Shown here piece after piece: positions 49,701-57,800 of a DNA stretch of 64,000 nt. A program made the translations under genes and the position numbers. Source of the DNA: a virus; the IMG/VR virus record IMGVR_UViG_3300044644_001860, positions 82,440 through 146,439 of that record; one strand, 5' to 3'. Within the stretch, counting starts at the first letter, position 1; each line of letters starts with the position of its first letter. The notes beneath the pieces were generated by a model. The model was not told where the DNA came from. It made no database searches and saw only the letters and a program-made list of their open reading frames with translations.

Positions 49701-49967
49701 TCGTACCTGTTCTACCGTCGTCTGCGTCCGTACATCGGCCGCACGAACGCGCAGCCCGGAATGGTTAAGGTGCTAGAGTTCGAAGTAACGCGCGTCATCG
49801 ATTTCTTGAAGTCTAACGGCAACACTGCAGAACTCGGCTCGCAGTTAATCAACGGCTCGATCCGCAAGCTGCAGATTCATCCGCTGCTGAAGGATCGGAT
49901 CGAGATTGTTCTTGATCTGGTTGTTCCGGCTCCGCTCAACAACATCGAACTGCACTTAGTGGTCTAA
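46758..49967 (+). CDS. Tail sheath protein with inserted domains (1069 aa)
   Basis: GGAGG is about 10 bases before the ATG. The C-terminal 250 residues (VPHQPLTNVEVAGF, FNETQLNRMAEAGVWIVTED, GRTNAQPGMVKVLEFEVTRV) carry the conserved core of contractile sheath proteins. The N-terminal 130 residues (VPTEITEPLRAHITGP) are also sheath-like. Between them are two tandem homologous beta domains (about 226-315 and 330-415). A further domain (about 436-552) contains TIDGVALQSGDKVLLKNQT, typical of tail-fibre repeats. Most sheaths are 400-700 residues, so the extra domains probably decorate the outer tail surface. Confidence 0.9.
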   Translation: MSSYVKPQVLVFQEFSIVPTEITEPLRAHITGPNGVLHRYSDSDEKQTIRLGAYNQTDDVCYPWPQRKPGSLVDLDYVKLYIDNALLKYYEHNLSDVETTITAVETNQRVLPNWITSDDLSFKSNTAAYPRSTEFNDRDVQLGDVVYLRTVSADNNCEETTLWTSVAGFASDNVPSRIKPAVVDDNNCAGHSATTSSAQVHADGGALDNSVVINAVDGSLYNGLPSGDVEETYTITVVKSSISGCNAARLRVRSASRRDDVAEVTAAAFGSPTTIGTRGLKVTFAVTAGSGDTFLVGQQWTVSVTQSVTATTIASAADGNFTMDGDDILGAYTGDKNDIYVVEVTKGGYWAALPAITVRTVKGLDFSGPTEVTASGVEVGIGTSGVKIVLTSTQGLRKGDKFYVTVVSAKAGEVRKLILRDDLPVAMREKSMLAKKLHTAKLASTANVVSLSGTPTIDGVALQSGDKVLLKNQTNAAQNGLYVVPAASGDPATVGNWTRTTGNDVLIAGSFVRVTHGSTQATKGYLLTNTGTLNLGTTTLTFVNDDDADVLKFPSLDLKLFIKDNIQVSKNRIGYAPMTNYWFEDTQICVQEGIVAYHPEWTDAGAEQPLPVEGGTLYAEYREWVFDLSDEVNAMSDVADLDNIPGQLHPDNPLKWGVYKALANSNGTAVKYTAVHDPKELDSWVQVLERLKGRDDFYNLVPMTFDRMVQNLWAAHIGAESNEYANNWKAGYFALRAETHQLVVGEGARIRGVLAEVMPEAVLATLADDPNATNTQYTLLQVPTGNNNASGYFITNDVRPGDIVRYNYTTDGFGDVQYEEYVVDKVLSENSLLLYTGGDVAVTTPQQFEIWHNRNRNEVADHIAEQAGSLSNRRVCAVWPDQVGEAGTTQPGYYLAAALAGLTSGVVPHQPLTNVEVAGFDDFTRSYKYFNETQLNRMAEAGVWIVTEDRDGTPHTRHALTTDNLDLNRREEMIRRNVDSMSYLFYRRLRPYIGRTNAQPGMVKVLEFEVTRVIDFLKSNGNTAELGSQLINGSIRKLQIHPLLKDRIEIVLDLVVPAPLNNIELHLVV

Positions 49968-49988
49968 CTTACTGCAACGAGGTAAAAA

Positions 49989-50417
49989 ATGGCTATCCCT
50001 TTCGGCGTCGAACAGACGCACAATGGCGGCGTAAAAGTCGAGAATATTACGTTAAAGATTGCGGGGCAGGACGCTGCCGTGGCGCAACAGTTTCAATTTA
50101 CGTTAACTCGTAACGTGAATCTGTTGTATGAAATCGGTACAAACAAGACCTATTACGTCGGTAATCGGCGCCAAGGGCAGGGTACGCTGCAACGCGTCGT
50201 TGCCGGTGCCGCAGGTTTTACTGGTATCGTAAAAGCGCTTGGCGACCTATGCTTGCCGCAAGATTGCCAACTACAGGGCTTTGGTTGCACCGGCGGTGCG
50301 GTCACTTACACCCTTAAGAAGGCGCTTGCGACGGCCCTCGGCGCTACCGTAACAGCTCAGGACGTTGTCATCACGGAGTCGATCAATCTGATCTTTATCG
50401 ACATCGACTACGGTTGA
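49989..50417 (+). CDS. Tail tube protein (142 aa)
   Basis: GAGGTAAAAA precedes the ATG. The small beta-barrel protein (FGVEQTHNGGVKVENITLKIAG, FQFTLTRNVNLLYEIG, VVITESINLIFIDIDYG) lies immediately downstream of the sheath gene, which is where the tube gene sits in myophages. Length and strand pattern fit the gp19/VI_tube family. It is followed by a strong hairpin at 50446-50480, which may reduce transcription of downstream genes relative to this abundant protein. Confidence 0.82.
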   Translation: MAIPFGVEQTHNGGVKVENITLKIAGQDAAVAQQFQFTLTRNVNLLYEIGTNKTYYVGNRRQGQGTLQRVVAGAAGFTGIVKALGDLCLPQDCQLQGFGCTGGAVTYTLKKALATALGATVTAQDVVITESINLIFIDIDYG

Positions 50418-50445
50418 TTCAAACGGTTGATTAAACTTAAACGAG

Positions 50446-50480
50446 TAAACCCCGGTTGCGCAAAACGCAGCCGGGGTTTA
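50446..50480 (+). terminator. Long perfect hairpin, probable terminator after the tail tube gene
   Basis: TAAACCCCGG pairs with CCGGGGTTTA and the stem continues inward for five more pairs, closing on a CAAAA loop, 15 bp in all with one G-T pair. The T run is inside the stem's descending arm (GGTTTATGG), so termination may be partial or bidirectional. It separates the sheath/tube genes from the baseplate genes. Confidence 0.7.
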
Positions 50481-50521
50481 TGGTATTGGGCGTAACTGCC
50501 CGGGGCTTCGGCCCGTAACCT

Positions 50522-50538
50522 CACCGCAAGGTGGTAAA
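50522..50538 (+). promoter_or_regulatory. Ribosome binding site inside a GNRA-type hairpin
   Basis: CACC, GCAA and GGTG form a four-base stem with a GCAA tetraloop. The ribosome binding site AAGGTGG of the spike gene is half in this stem, so initiation could be modulated by folding. Another small hairpin (GCCCGGGGCTTCGGCCC) lies just upstream. Confidence 0.4.
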
Positions 50539-53448
50539 ATGAGCGAAGGTAACCGGCCGGGGCCGTCAGCGTCCCCGTACAGCTCGGGGTCTCAATATTA
50601 TCAAGACCCCACTATCGGAACACGCCGCCTGCAAAATGACACGCAGTACGGTAGCCGAAACTCGACGAGCGCTTACGGCGCGCAGTTATCTCCCGCTGCT
50701 GACCCCAACAGTACAGCTCCGGCTTTTCATAACAGCTCGATCGACACGCCACGATTACACGTAGGCACGATCGCCGACGGCACCGCGATCGCAAACTGCT
50801 ATCGCGTTAATTTGGGCGGTGAAGCTGACTGTCCGATTATTGCTTCGGCAGCTAGTCACAACAGCCAGTCGCCTTTTGGCGCTACGTCTATCAGTACGTA
50901 TTCTCCGGGTACGCACGTAGTGGTCATGGTGCACAACCGAGACCAGAAAGGCGTTATTCTCGGTGCCGTGCCGCCGTACATTGACGTCGGCCGTGTGGCC
51001 TATCACGACTACATCTCAGCGGCATCGAGAACGCGCGTAGACGACTGCCACAAGCGTTACCTTAAAATGGAACACGCCGGCTACATGTCTGACTACAGCA
51101 ATTGGCGCCCTGTGGATGCCACGTTGGCCAGCGAGTGGGGCGCGATAACAACCACGGGCGCTGGAATCACATTAGATGATTTCATGGTGCGCGTGGGAAT
51201 TAACGAGTTCTGCGGTCTATACGCATTTTATCACGATCAGCTATTGCGCCTGTCTGGCTACAACTTGCAACTGTGGACTGCCGGCTCAGAGCGCGACGCC
51301 TACATGGATCAGGCGGAGTGCAACGACACGCAAGGTTACACGCCGTATCCGTGGGAGGGTGTAGGCAATCTTGAACCCGGCATCCCGGTAATTCAAGAAT
51401 ACGAACCGAAAACCTATAACTGCTTTAGCGGTAAGCCGTATTACTCGCGGTGGGAAAACATTCACGAGTTTGCGCAGCCGTATCACCGCACGCAAACATT
51501 TTACGGTTATTTGGGTCAGGGTGGCCGATACGTTACTCATGCCCCGCCGCCCGGTTTACAGCGCTGGACATACAAAGGCGAGCCGGGTTCTCCGGGGGAC
51601 ACGCCCTACGATTCGCAAATAGAGGCTAAGAACGTCCCGCCAATTAATTGCTCGTCCGGGCCTGATAAGCAAAAAGACCATCAAGAAAAACCGGTATACG
51701 GCCTGCAAGAACACAACAGCGGCCTTGATGGGCGACTGTTTATTACGTCTGCAAAGGGCGTAGTTATCTCAAAACGCATTCTGTTGCCGATCCCGCAGCG
51801 CATCAAACGGCCCGAAGACGTCGAGCAGGGTGATGAGGCCAGCAAGAATTACAAAGCTGCCAGTAAGTTCGGCAGCGGCCCAGACCACAAAATTACGGGT
51901 GACTTTGAAACAACGGACCAGCAGTACCCGAACATGCAGCGGGCCGCCGCGGTGCTCGACCTGCACGGGTATTTGTTTAACTATGCCGGTCTGCACCCAT
52001 TTTATTGGCACGCGAAAGATTACAAGACGTGGGAAGAGCAAGACCTGCGCAGCGAGGGGTACGCGAACTACAACCAAAAAATACCGGACTTCGGCCAGCT
52101 TGCCGGCGCGAAGATGTACCTAAAAGAAGAGTCGCCGAAGAACTGGAAGATTGACCACAGGTACAACACACAAAAATTTTGGGAAACAGAGTCGTTTATT
52201 TCGCTGCTGGAAGAAGGCACGGTCGTTATCGGCGACGGGTATGGCGCCGAAATTCGCATGTCCGGTGGTTGCGTGTTTATCTCTGCTCCCGGTGACGTGT
52301 GGTGCAAGAGCGGAAGAGACGTGCAACTGTGGGGCGGCAACGACGTTATTACGCGCGCCAATAAAAGCGTGGACATCTCGTCGACCGAAAAGAATGTCCG
52401 CATTAAAGCCGAAGAGCACGTGCTGGTTTTTGCTGGTAATGAACAGTCTCAGCACGAAGGCGGGATTCTACTTGAGAGCCGCGGCAAGACTGTCGAATAC
52501 GACTTTGAACAATGCGGCGACGAAATTCGCTTTGCCGGTATTGTGATGCGCGCGCCAGAATCTAATGTTGTCAGTCTGGCGCATCAGATTTACATGCGCA
52601 CAGGTGGCGGCGAGATCAAGCCGGGGCAAATCGTATTAGATGCCGCAAAGGGCGACAGCGACATTGTGACCAAGTCGAAAAACATGTACAGCTATGTAAA
52701 TGAGACAGGCGCTGTATATCAGTTTTTTGGGTCTCAAAACGGGTTCGTTGGCCGCGCTAATCTTTTTAGGGAAGACATTACGCTCCTGTGCGGCCCGGTC
52801 GGTACTACGGGGAGCATCTTCGCAAACGGCGACGTGATGTGTAATGGTAGCGCGGGTTTCTTAGCTGCTGCCGGCCACATTATCACAAAGAAAGCGGCCA
52901 CATCTGGCGCGATATTCGTAGCCCCCTGCGACGCCGAAAGTGGTTGCGAAAGAATCGTCAACGAGGCGATCGAAACGTTCGCGACGCTTAGTACCGAAGA
53001 CGTGCCGGACATCGGCATGCAGATTGACGAGCAGGTGCTAGAGGCTCTGTGGTATGGCGAAAAGCGCGCCGGCAACGACGACACGATTAACAAGATTGAG
53101 TTCTCGTTCCGGCGCGACGAAGACTACAAGATACCCGACTTCGTGCTGTATGAAGATCGTTGGCAGCAGATGGCGCGGCTCGGAGGCCAAGAACCCGCTA
53201 AGTGGACAGAGCGGCCTGTTAAAAACAAGGCGTGTGACGAAACGTGGCCGTTCCCCGGTAAGAAGTGGCTGAAGGACGAGCCGGCGTATGTCGAACAAGA
53301 CTTCTCTATTGTGCAAATAGAGGGCGGGTACATCGACAAAGAACGCGGCGAATCACCCGGCCTCGCGGGCGAGTACCAGCAACCCAAATTCAAAAACAAC
53401 AACAAAAAAACACTTGACGGCAATTATCCCATTACACCAAGGACGTAA
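50539..53448 (+). CDS. Baseplate spike/tail lysin-like protein with OB-fold and beta-helix regions (969 aa)
   Basis: Residues 70-150 show the OB-fold of gp5/VgrG-type spikes (GTIADGTAIANCYRVNLGGE ... VVVMVHNRDQKGVILGAVP). A long central region with Tyr/Trp/Pro-rich loops follows. Residues about 560-760 form repeated short strands (TVVIGDGYGAEIRMSGGCVF, ISAPGDVWCKSGRDVQLWGG, VRIKAEEHVLVFAGNEQ), characteristic of a beta-helical spike shaft. No lysozyme motif was recognised. The gene starts the baseplate set after a terminator-like hairpin. It ends 1 base before the chaperone gene. Confidence 0.78.
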   Translation: MSEGNRPGPSASPYSSGSQYYQDPTIGTRRLQNDTQYGSRNSTSAYGAQLSPAADPNSTAPAFHNSSIDTPRLHVGTIADGTAIANCYRVNLGGEADCPIIASAASHNSQSPFGATSISTYSPGTHVVVMVHNRDQKGVILGAVPPYIDVGRVAYHDYISAASRTRVDDCHKRYLKMEHAGYMSDYSNWRPVDATLASEWGAITTTGAGITLDDFMVRVGINEFCGLYAFYHDQLLRLSGYNLQLWTAGSERDAYMDQAECNDTQGYTPYPWEGVGNLEPGIPVIQEYEPKTYNCFSGKPYYSRWENIHEFAQPYHRTQTFYGYLGQGGRYVTHAPPPGLQRWTYKGEPGSPGDTPYDSQIEAKNVPPINCSSGPDKQKDHQEKPVYGLQEHNSGLDGRLFITSAKGVVISKRILLPIPQRIKRPEDVEQGDEASKNYKAASKFGSGPDHKITGDFETTDQQYPNMQRAAAVLDLHGYLFNYAGLHPFYWHAKDYKTWEEQDLRSEGYANYNQKIPDFGQLAGAKMYLKEESPKNWKIDHRYNTQKFWETESFISLLEEGTVVIGDGYGAEIRMSGGCVFISAPGDVWCKSGRDVQLWGGNDVITRANKSVDISSTEKNVRIKAEEHVLVFAGNEQSQHEGGILLESRGKTVEYDFEQCGDEIRFAGIVMRAPESNVVSLAHQIYMRTGGGEIKPGQIVLDAAKGDSDIVTKSKNMYSYVNETGAVYQFFGSQNGFVGRANLFREDITLLCGPVGTTGSIFANGDVMCNGSAGFLAAAGHIITKKAATSGAIFVAPCDAESGCERIVNEAIETFATLSTEDVPDIGMQIDEQVLEALWYGEKRAGNDDTINKIEFSFRRDEDYKIPDFVLYEDRWQQMARLGGQEPAKWTERPVKNKACDETWPFPGKKWLKDEPAYVEQDFSIVQIEGGYIDKERGESPGLAGEYQQPKFKNNNKKTLDGNYPITPRT

Positions 53449-53449
53449 A

Positions 53450-54457
53450 ATGGAATTAGCAGACAACAGCGCGTTATCTGATTTTACAAAAAAGACGCTA
53501 GAACAGTTTGGCTGGAAAGACAAAGAACCGATTCCGGCTGATCTGGGCTCGCTACTTATGTCTTTTCGCGAGACGTTGCCGCCGTCGAAAAATTTCAACG
53601 TGCTCGTAGACGCTACCATGTTGAACGAAGAGCAGACTAAACAAATTAAGGACATGCTCGCCGAAGCCAAGGTCGCGAAAAAAGAGTTAGACCAAAAAGA
53701 ACAGAAAGACCAACAACAGGCAAAACTGTTCGATAAAATGCCGCCGTCTTTAGCCGAATCGTTTAAAAAAGTGCTTGCGGATAATCCGCAAATTATCGAC
53801 GACCGCGACACGACTGAAGCCGCAACAGAGAAAACCGAAACAACGGCTACGGCTGCAGCGCCAGTAGAAGAAAAGGTTGCTGTGGCGCCAGCCCCGCCCG
53901 CCCCTAGCCCTACGCCAGTAAACGGGCCGCCTTTCTGCCCCCGGTGTGGCTGGGACATGAAGCAAAAGTTTGAAATCACGCCAACCGATGCCGACAAAGA
54001 AGAGTTTTTGATTGCGCTTCTTGGCGGCCAGCGATTTAGGCGCACCTACGAGTTATTTGGCGGAAAGGTCCGTGTAACATTTCGCAGCATGCTCGCCGAA
54101 GAGAACAAAGCGATTTATCGGCAGCTCGTCATTGATCAGCAGGCTAAAAAGATCGCGACCGAGGCTGAGTGGTTTGTGCAGATGATGGATTATCGGCTGG
54201 CGTGCTCGCTCGACGAGATGACTACGCTTGACGGTAAACTTGTGGCCAGTGTCCCAGAAGTAGCGTTAGTCAGCCCGCTGCCGGAAAGCGACGAGAACAA
54301 TCCGTTGGTGCAGCAGCTGAGCAAAATCAACAAGGATGTGCTGGCCCAAGAAGTTACTAGACGGCTCGTTGGGGCGCATTTAAGGCGATTTCAACGGTTG
54401 CTGGAGACGCTAGAAGCGCAGGCACTAGACCCAAGTTTTTGGAACGGGATCGCGTAG
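53450..54457 (+). CDS. Putative tail assembly chaperone with zinc finger-like Cys pair (335 aa)
   Basis: AAGGA lies before the ATG at 53450. Residues 1-100 are helical with a KDQKEQKDQQQ coiled-coil. Residues 125-165 are an Ala/Pro/Thr linker. A CPRCGWDMK motif then begins the C-terminal domain (FLIALLGGQRFRRTYELFGGKVRV). This is followed by long helices (SMLAEENKAIYRQLV, MMDYRLACSLDEMTTL) similar to phage tail assembly chaperones. It lies immediately before a small overlapping gene and the tape measure gene, the classic chaperone position. A frameshift may join it to the next gene. Confidence 0.65.
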   Translation: MELADNSALSDFTKKTLEQFGWKDKEPIPADLGSLLMSFRETLPPSKNFNVLVDATMLNEEQTKQIKDMLAEAKVAKKELDQKEQKDQQQAKLFDKMPPSLAESFKKVLADNPQIIDDRDTTEAATEKTETTATAAAPVEEKVAVAPAPPAPSPTPVNGPPFCPRCGWDMKQKFEITPTDADKEEFLIALLGGQRFRRTYELFGGKVRVTFRSMLAEENKAIYRQLVIDQQAKKIATEAEWFVQMMDYRLACSLDEMTTLDGKLVASVPEVALVSPLPESDENNPLVQQLSKINKDVLAQEVTRRLVGAHLRRFQRLLETLEAQALDPSFWNGIA

Positions 54458-54465
54458 CGGCTTAT

Positions 54466-54828
54466 ATGGTGCGGGCCGCTACGACGGGAGCAATTGATTA
54501 CTCCCGGGCCAATCCCTCTGAAAAATTCTGGCGCATCAAGCACCGGCTCGTTTTACACGAGCTAGAGCGGGCAGACGACCAAAAACTGGTTGAATACACC
54601 CACCAACACTGGTGCGCGTATCTCAGCCACGGGTCGCTGAAAGAGGGCGGTTTCGAAATCGCGAAAAAGGCGGCTATTACGTCGCTTCGTGGTTTAGAGC
54701 AGATTATTTTCCCGTGGCTGCCAGACCCGGAAACGGAAACAAAAAATAGTACAATGGATAGCGCTACAGACAATCTTGTTAAATATTATCGCCAACACGT
54801 GGCGCCAAAAAATGAACAACCCAGCTGA
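54466..54828 (+). CDS. Second tail assembly chaperone ORF, possibly made by -1 frameshift (120 aa)
   Basis: The frame is -1 relative to the preceding chaperone gene and is already open upstream of that gene's stop at 54457, with the junction near AAGTTTTTGG at 54433. ATG 54466 has no ribosome binding site; an in-frame TTG lies at 54439. The protein is helical with aromatic residues (FWRIKHRLVLHELERADDQ). Such overlapping pairs before tape measure genes usually express a fused product by frameshifting. The slip site here is not a perfect heptamer. The end overlaps the tape measure start. Confidence 0.6.
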   Translation: MVRAATTGAIDYSRANPSEKFWRIKHRLVLHELERADDQKLVEYTHQHWCAYLSHGSLKEGGFEIAKKAAITSLRGLEQIIFPWLPDPETETKNSTMDSATDNLVKYYRQHVAPKNEQPS

Positions 54829-57800
54829 CCAATTTAACAATGCGCTCCAAATGGCTGGCACGGGTCAGGGGCAGTACCCATTTCTGTACCCGACGCCGTA
54901 TGCCCCGGCGCAATTCGGGCTTGGAAATTCAGATATGGGCTCACTGGTGGCTATGTTCGCCGGCCCGCTTTTGGAGGCCGCCGCTGGCCCGGAAAACTTT
55001 ATCCCGCAATTAATGCCAACGCAGAATCTCATGGACAGTCACGCCATGAGAAACTATCAGCGCGAAATGTTAACGTCTTCTTTGTCGGTGGCCGGCGGTG
55101 CTCGTGGCCCGGTTGCGCAAGGTCTGCTGGGTATGCGGAGCGCTTTCACCGACGACCCGATTACGCAGTTAAACCGCGAGCAAGCCGACACGGCCGCGGG
55201 CGTTTTAACGCACCCGATTGTCAAAGCCATTGCCAGCTCTGTCATGGGCCCAGAGACGCTTGAAGCGGCGATGTACGGGAGCAAAGGCGACATCACGTCA
55301 CTGAATTCGGCAATCGCCAAGACTGGGTTTTTCCGGTCTGACCCCATGGGTGGTCAGCGGATGACAGCCGACTCATTGACATCTTTTACAGAGGGCGTGT
55401 ACTCGCACTTATACGAGCAAGAAGGGAACCTCGACAGCATTGAGGCCGATGCGCGAAAAAAGCGTGGCATTAACCCAATGCGCAACAACCGAATCGACGA
55501 GGCGCGGCAAAAGCTTAAAGACGCTGCCGGCAAACCAGAGGCAGACATTATTAATGACGAAGAAGTCGTCACCCGCATGGTCGACATGGACAACGCGGAC
55601 GCCGAAGTCTCGCGCATGTATAAAAAATACGTCAAAAACGGCACGGCAGTCACAACCGAAGAGCGCGCTAAAGAACTGTCCAAATTTGACCGGGCTGTTG
55701 ACGAAGCCGGCGTACTTGACAGGGGTGAAGCAACAATCGGGCAGCTGCGCAAAGCGGCTGAACAAGCGCCGGTCAATCGCATGCACGGTTTTATGGCTGG
55801 GCAGGTCGGGCAGATGCAGCAGGAGCTGTTCGAACGCGGCCTAATGCCTGAAGCGGTTGGGCACATGTCGGCTGACGACCGGATGCGCACAGTTGGAGAA
55901 ACGCAACGCGATGACGAGACCGTTGAGCGACTAGCGCGAAAAATGGTCCGCGCCGACTTTGAAAAAACAGACCCGGCGTTCAAGAGCTTGTCCTCAGAGC
56001 AGCAAGATCGCCTGATAGATACAAAAACACCAGAAGCCGTTAAAGAACTGCGGAAGACGGAAAAAGAAGCGACTAAATACGCGCGCGGTGACGCAGACGC
56101 GATGTCGATCGAAGACCTTGAAAAACAAGGCGGTATGGATTTACTTACGGTTGACGCTGACGCTAGCCGCGCTGCGGGAACGCTGGAGAAGTATTCAGGA
56201 GCGCTTGGCGCCATCCGAGACCTGTTCGGCGACAACGGTAATCCAAATGCGCCTGTACCAGCGTTGCTCAAAATGCTAGACGCGTTAACCAACGGCACGG
56301 CTGGGCAGTTCGAGCCCGGCCGCGTAGAGGCGGAATTACGCAAAATGCAGTCGCTCGCCAAAGAAACTGGCGTAGGTATGAATCAGTTGGCGCAGCTGTC
56401 TACAAACGTAACGATGCAGGGGCGCATGTTTGGCCTTAATGACGCTAGCGCAGTGCAGGGTACAAACGCCACGCTGGCGGCAATTAAAGTCATGCAGGAG
56501 AGCGGCGCGTTCTCCACCGGCCGATTTGGCGCAATGAATAAAGAACAGGCCATGGAGTCTGTCGGTCGTTCGGTGCAGGCGGGCGCCGCGTCGAATAACG
56601 CCAAGGCCGCGGCAACGCTTGCGCGACTTTATGACGCCGACCCGCAAAAATACGCGGGCACAGAATTAGAAGCTGCTGTCGAAGCGTATCGCGACCCAAA
56701 TAGCGAAGGCGTGTATACCGACCCAAATACGGGCGAGCAAAAGAACTTAGTCGAGATGATTGGTCGCTATGGTCCCGGGGCGGCGCGAGAAATTTTTGTA
56801 AACTCAAACAACGGTAAGGGCGGCGGATTTGATAGTGCTTTTTACGATCCGCTTACCGAAGAAAAAACGCTGGATAACAAACTCTTTGGTTATCAAACGC
56901 AAGCCGTTGAGGGCCGGCAGTACGCCTACAATGCGACGCGGTCGGTTACCGCTGCCGAGCTAGAAAGCGACGACAAACTATTTTCGGGCGCTGATCCGCA
57001 AGAGCGCAGCAGACGATTTGATCTTGCGTCAGCGGTCGTTAATCAGATGGTGCTTGACACCGGAGACAAGTCGCCGGCAGAGCGTAAAAAATACTTTGAT
57101 ACACAACTGGAAGTCGAGGTTGCGCAAAAGCTTAAAGATTCTGGCGTGGCAGACGCAGAAGCTGAAGCGCAAGCTAAAGAGTTTGCGGGGCGATTTAAAA
57201 ACGACCCCGCGCTCATCGACCAATACGCCTCCACGGCTGGCATGGCGCTCGCGGCAATCCCGGGCGCTGATCTGAATCTCGTGACATACACGCAGAAGTA
57301 TGGCCGAGGCGCGGCACACGAGTTTGCGCAAGAAAGTGCCCGCGCCGGCGCGAGAGCTGAGCAGAAAAAAAATGCCGCCATGGGGCATGAGTCCGGCCCG
57401 CTGCAACGACTGTCAGACTACTTCCGCGAGATCGGCGAAAGCGGCGAAAAATTTACTCTCAGCGGTTTTATGGATGCCGCAGCGCCACAGATCAAAAACA
57501 GCGAAGTGGCGCAGAAGTATATGTCGAAAATGGAACCGGGATTTGAGGCCCTTGGCGACCGTATGAAAGACGTGTTCGTCACGGACTCGTATATCGACAC
57601 GCTCGCCGAAAACAAGAATTACGATGAGCTGATGAAGCTTGCCGATCCGACCGGCAACCTTAAAAAAGCGAAGACTAGAGTAATTTCTGGAAAAGAGCTC
57701 GACACCGCGCGAAACAAAACGATTACGAAGCGATACGACAAAGAAGGCGCGATCGACGAGGACGCCGTAGCTCGCGATTATAAGCAGCTCGTAGGTGGCG

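Noticed and set aside
55354-56361. Long minus-strand open frame (335 codons) opposite the tape measure gene
   Set aside because: Ser/Arg-rich product without motifs, antisense to a well supported helical protein. It arises from composition.
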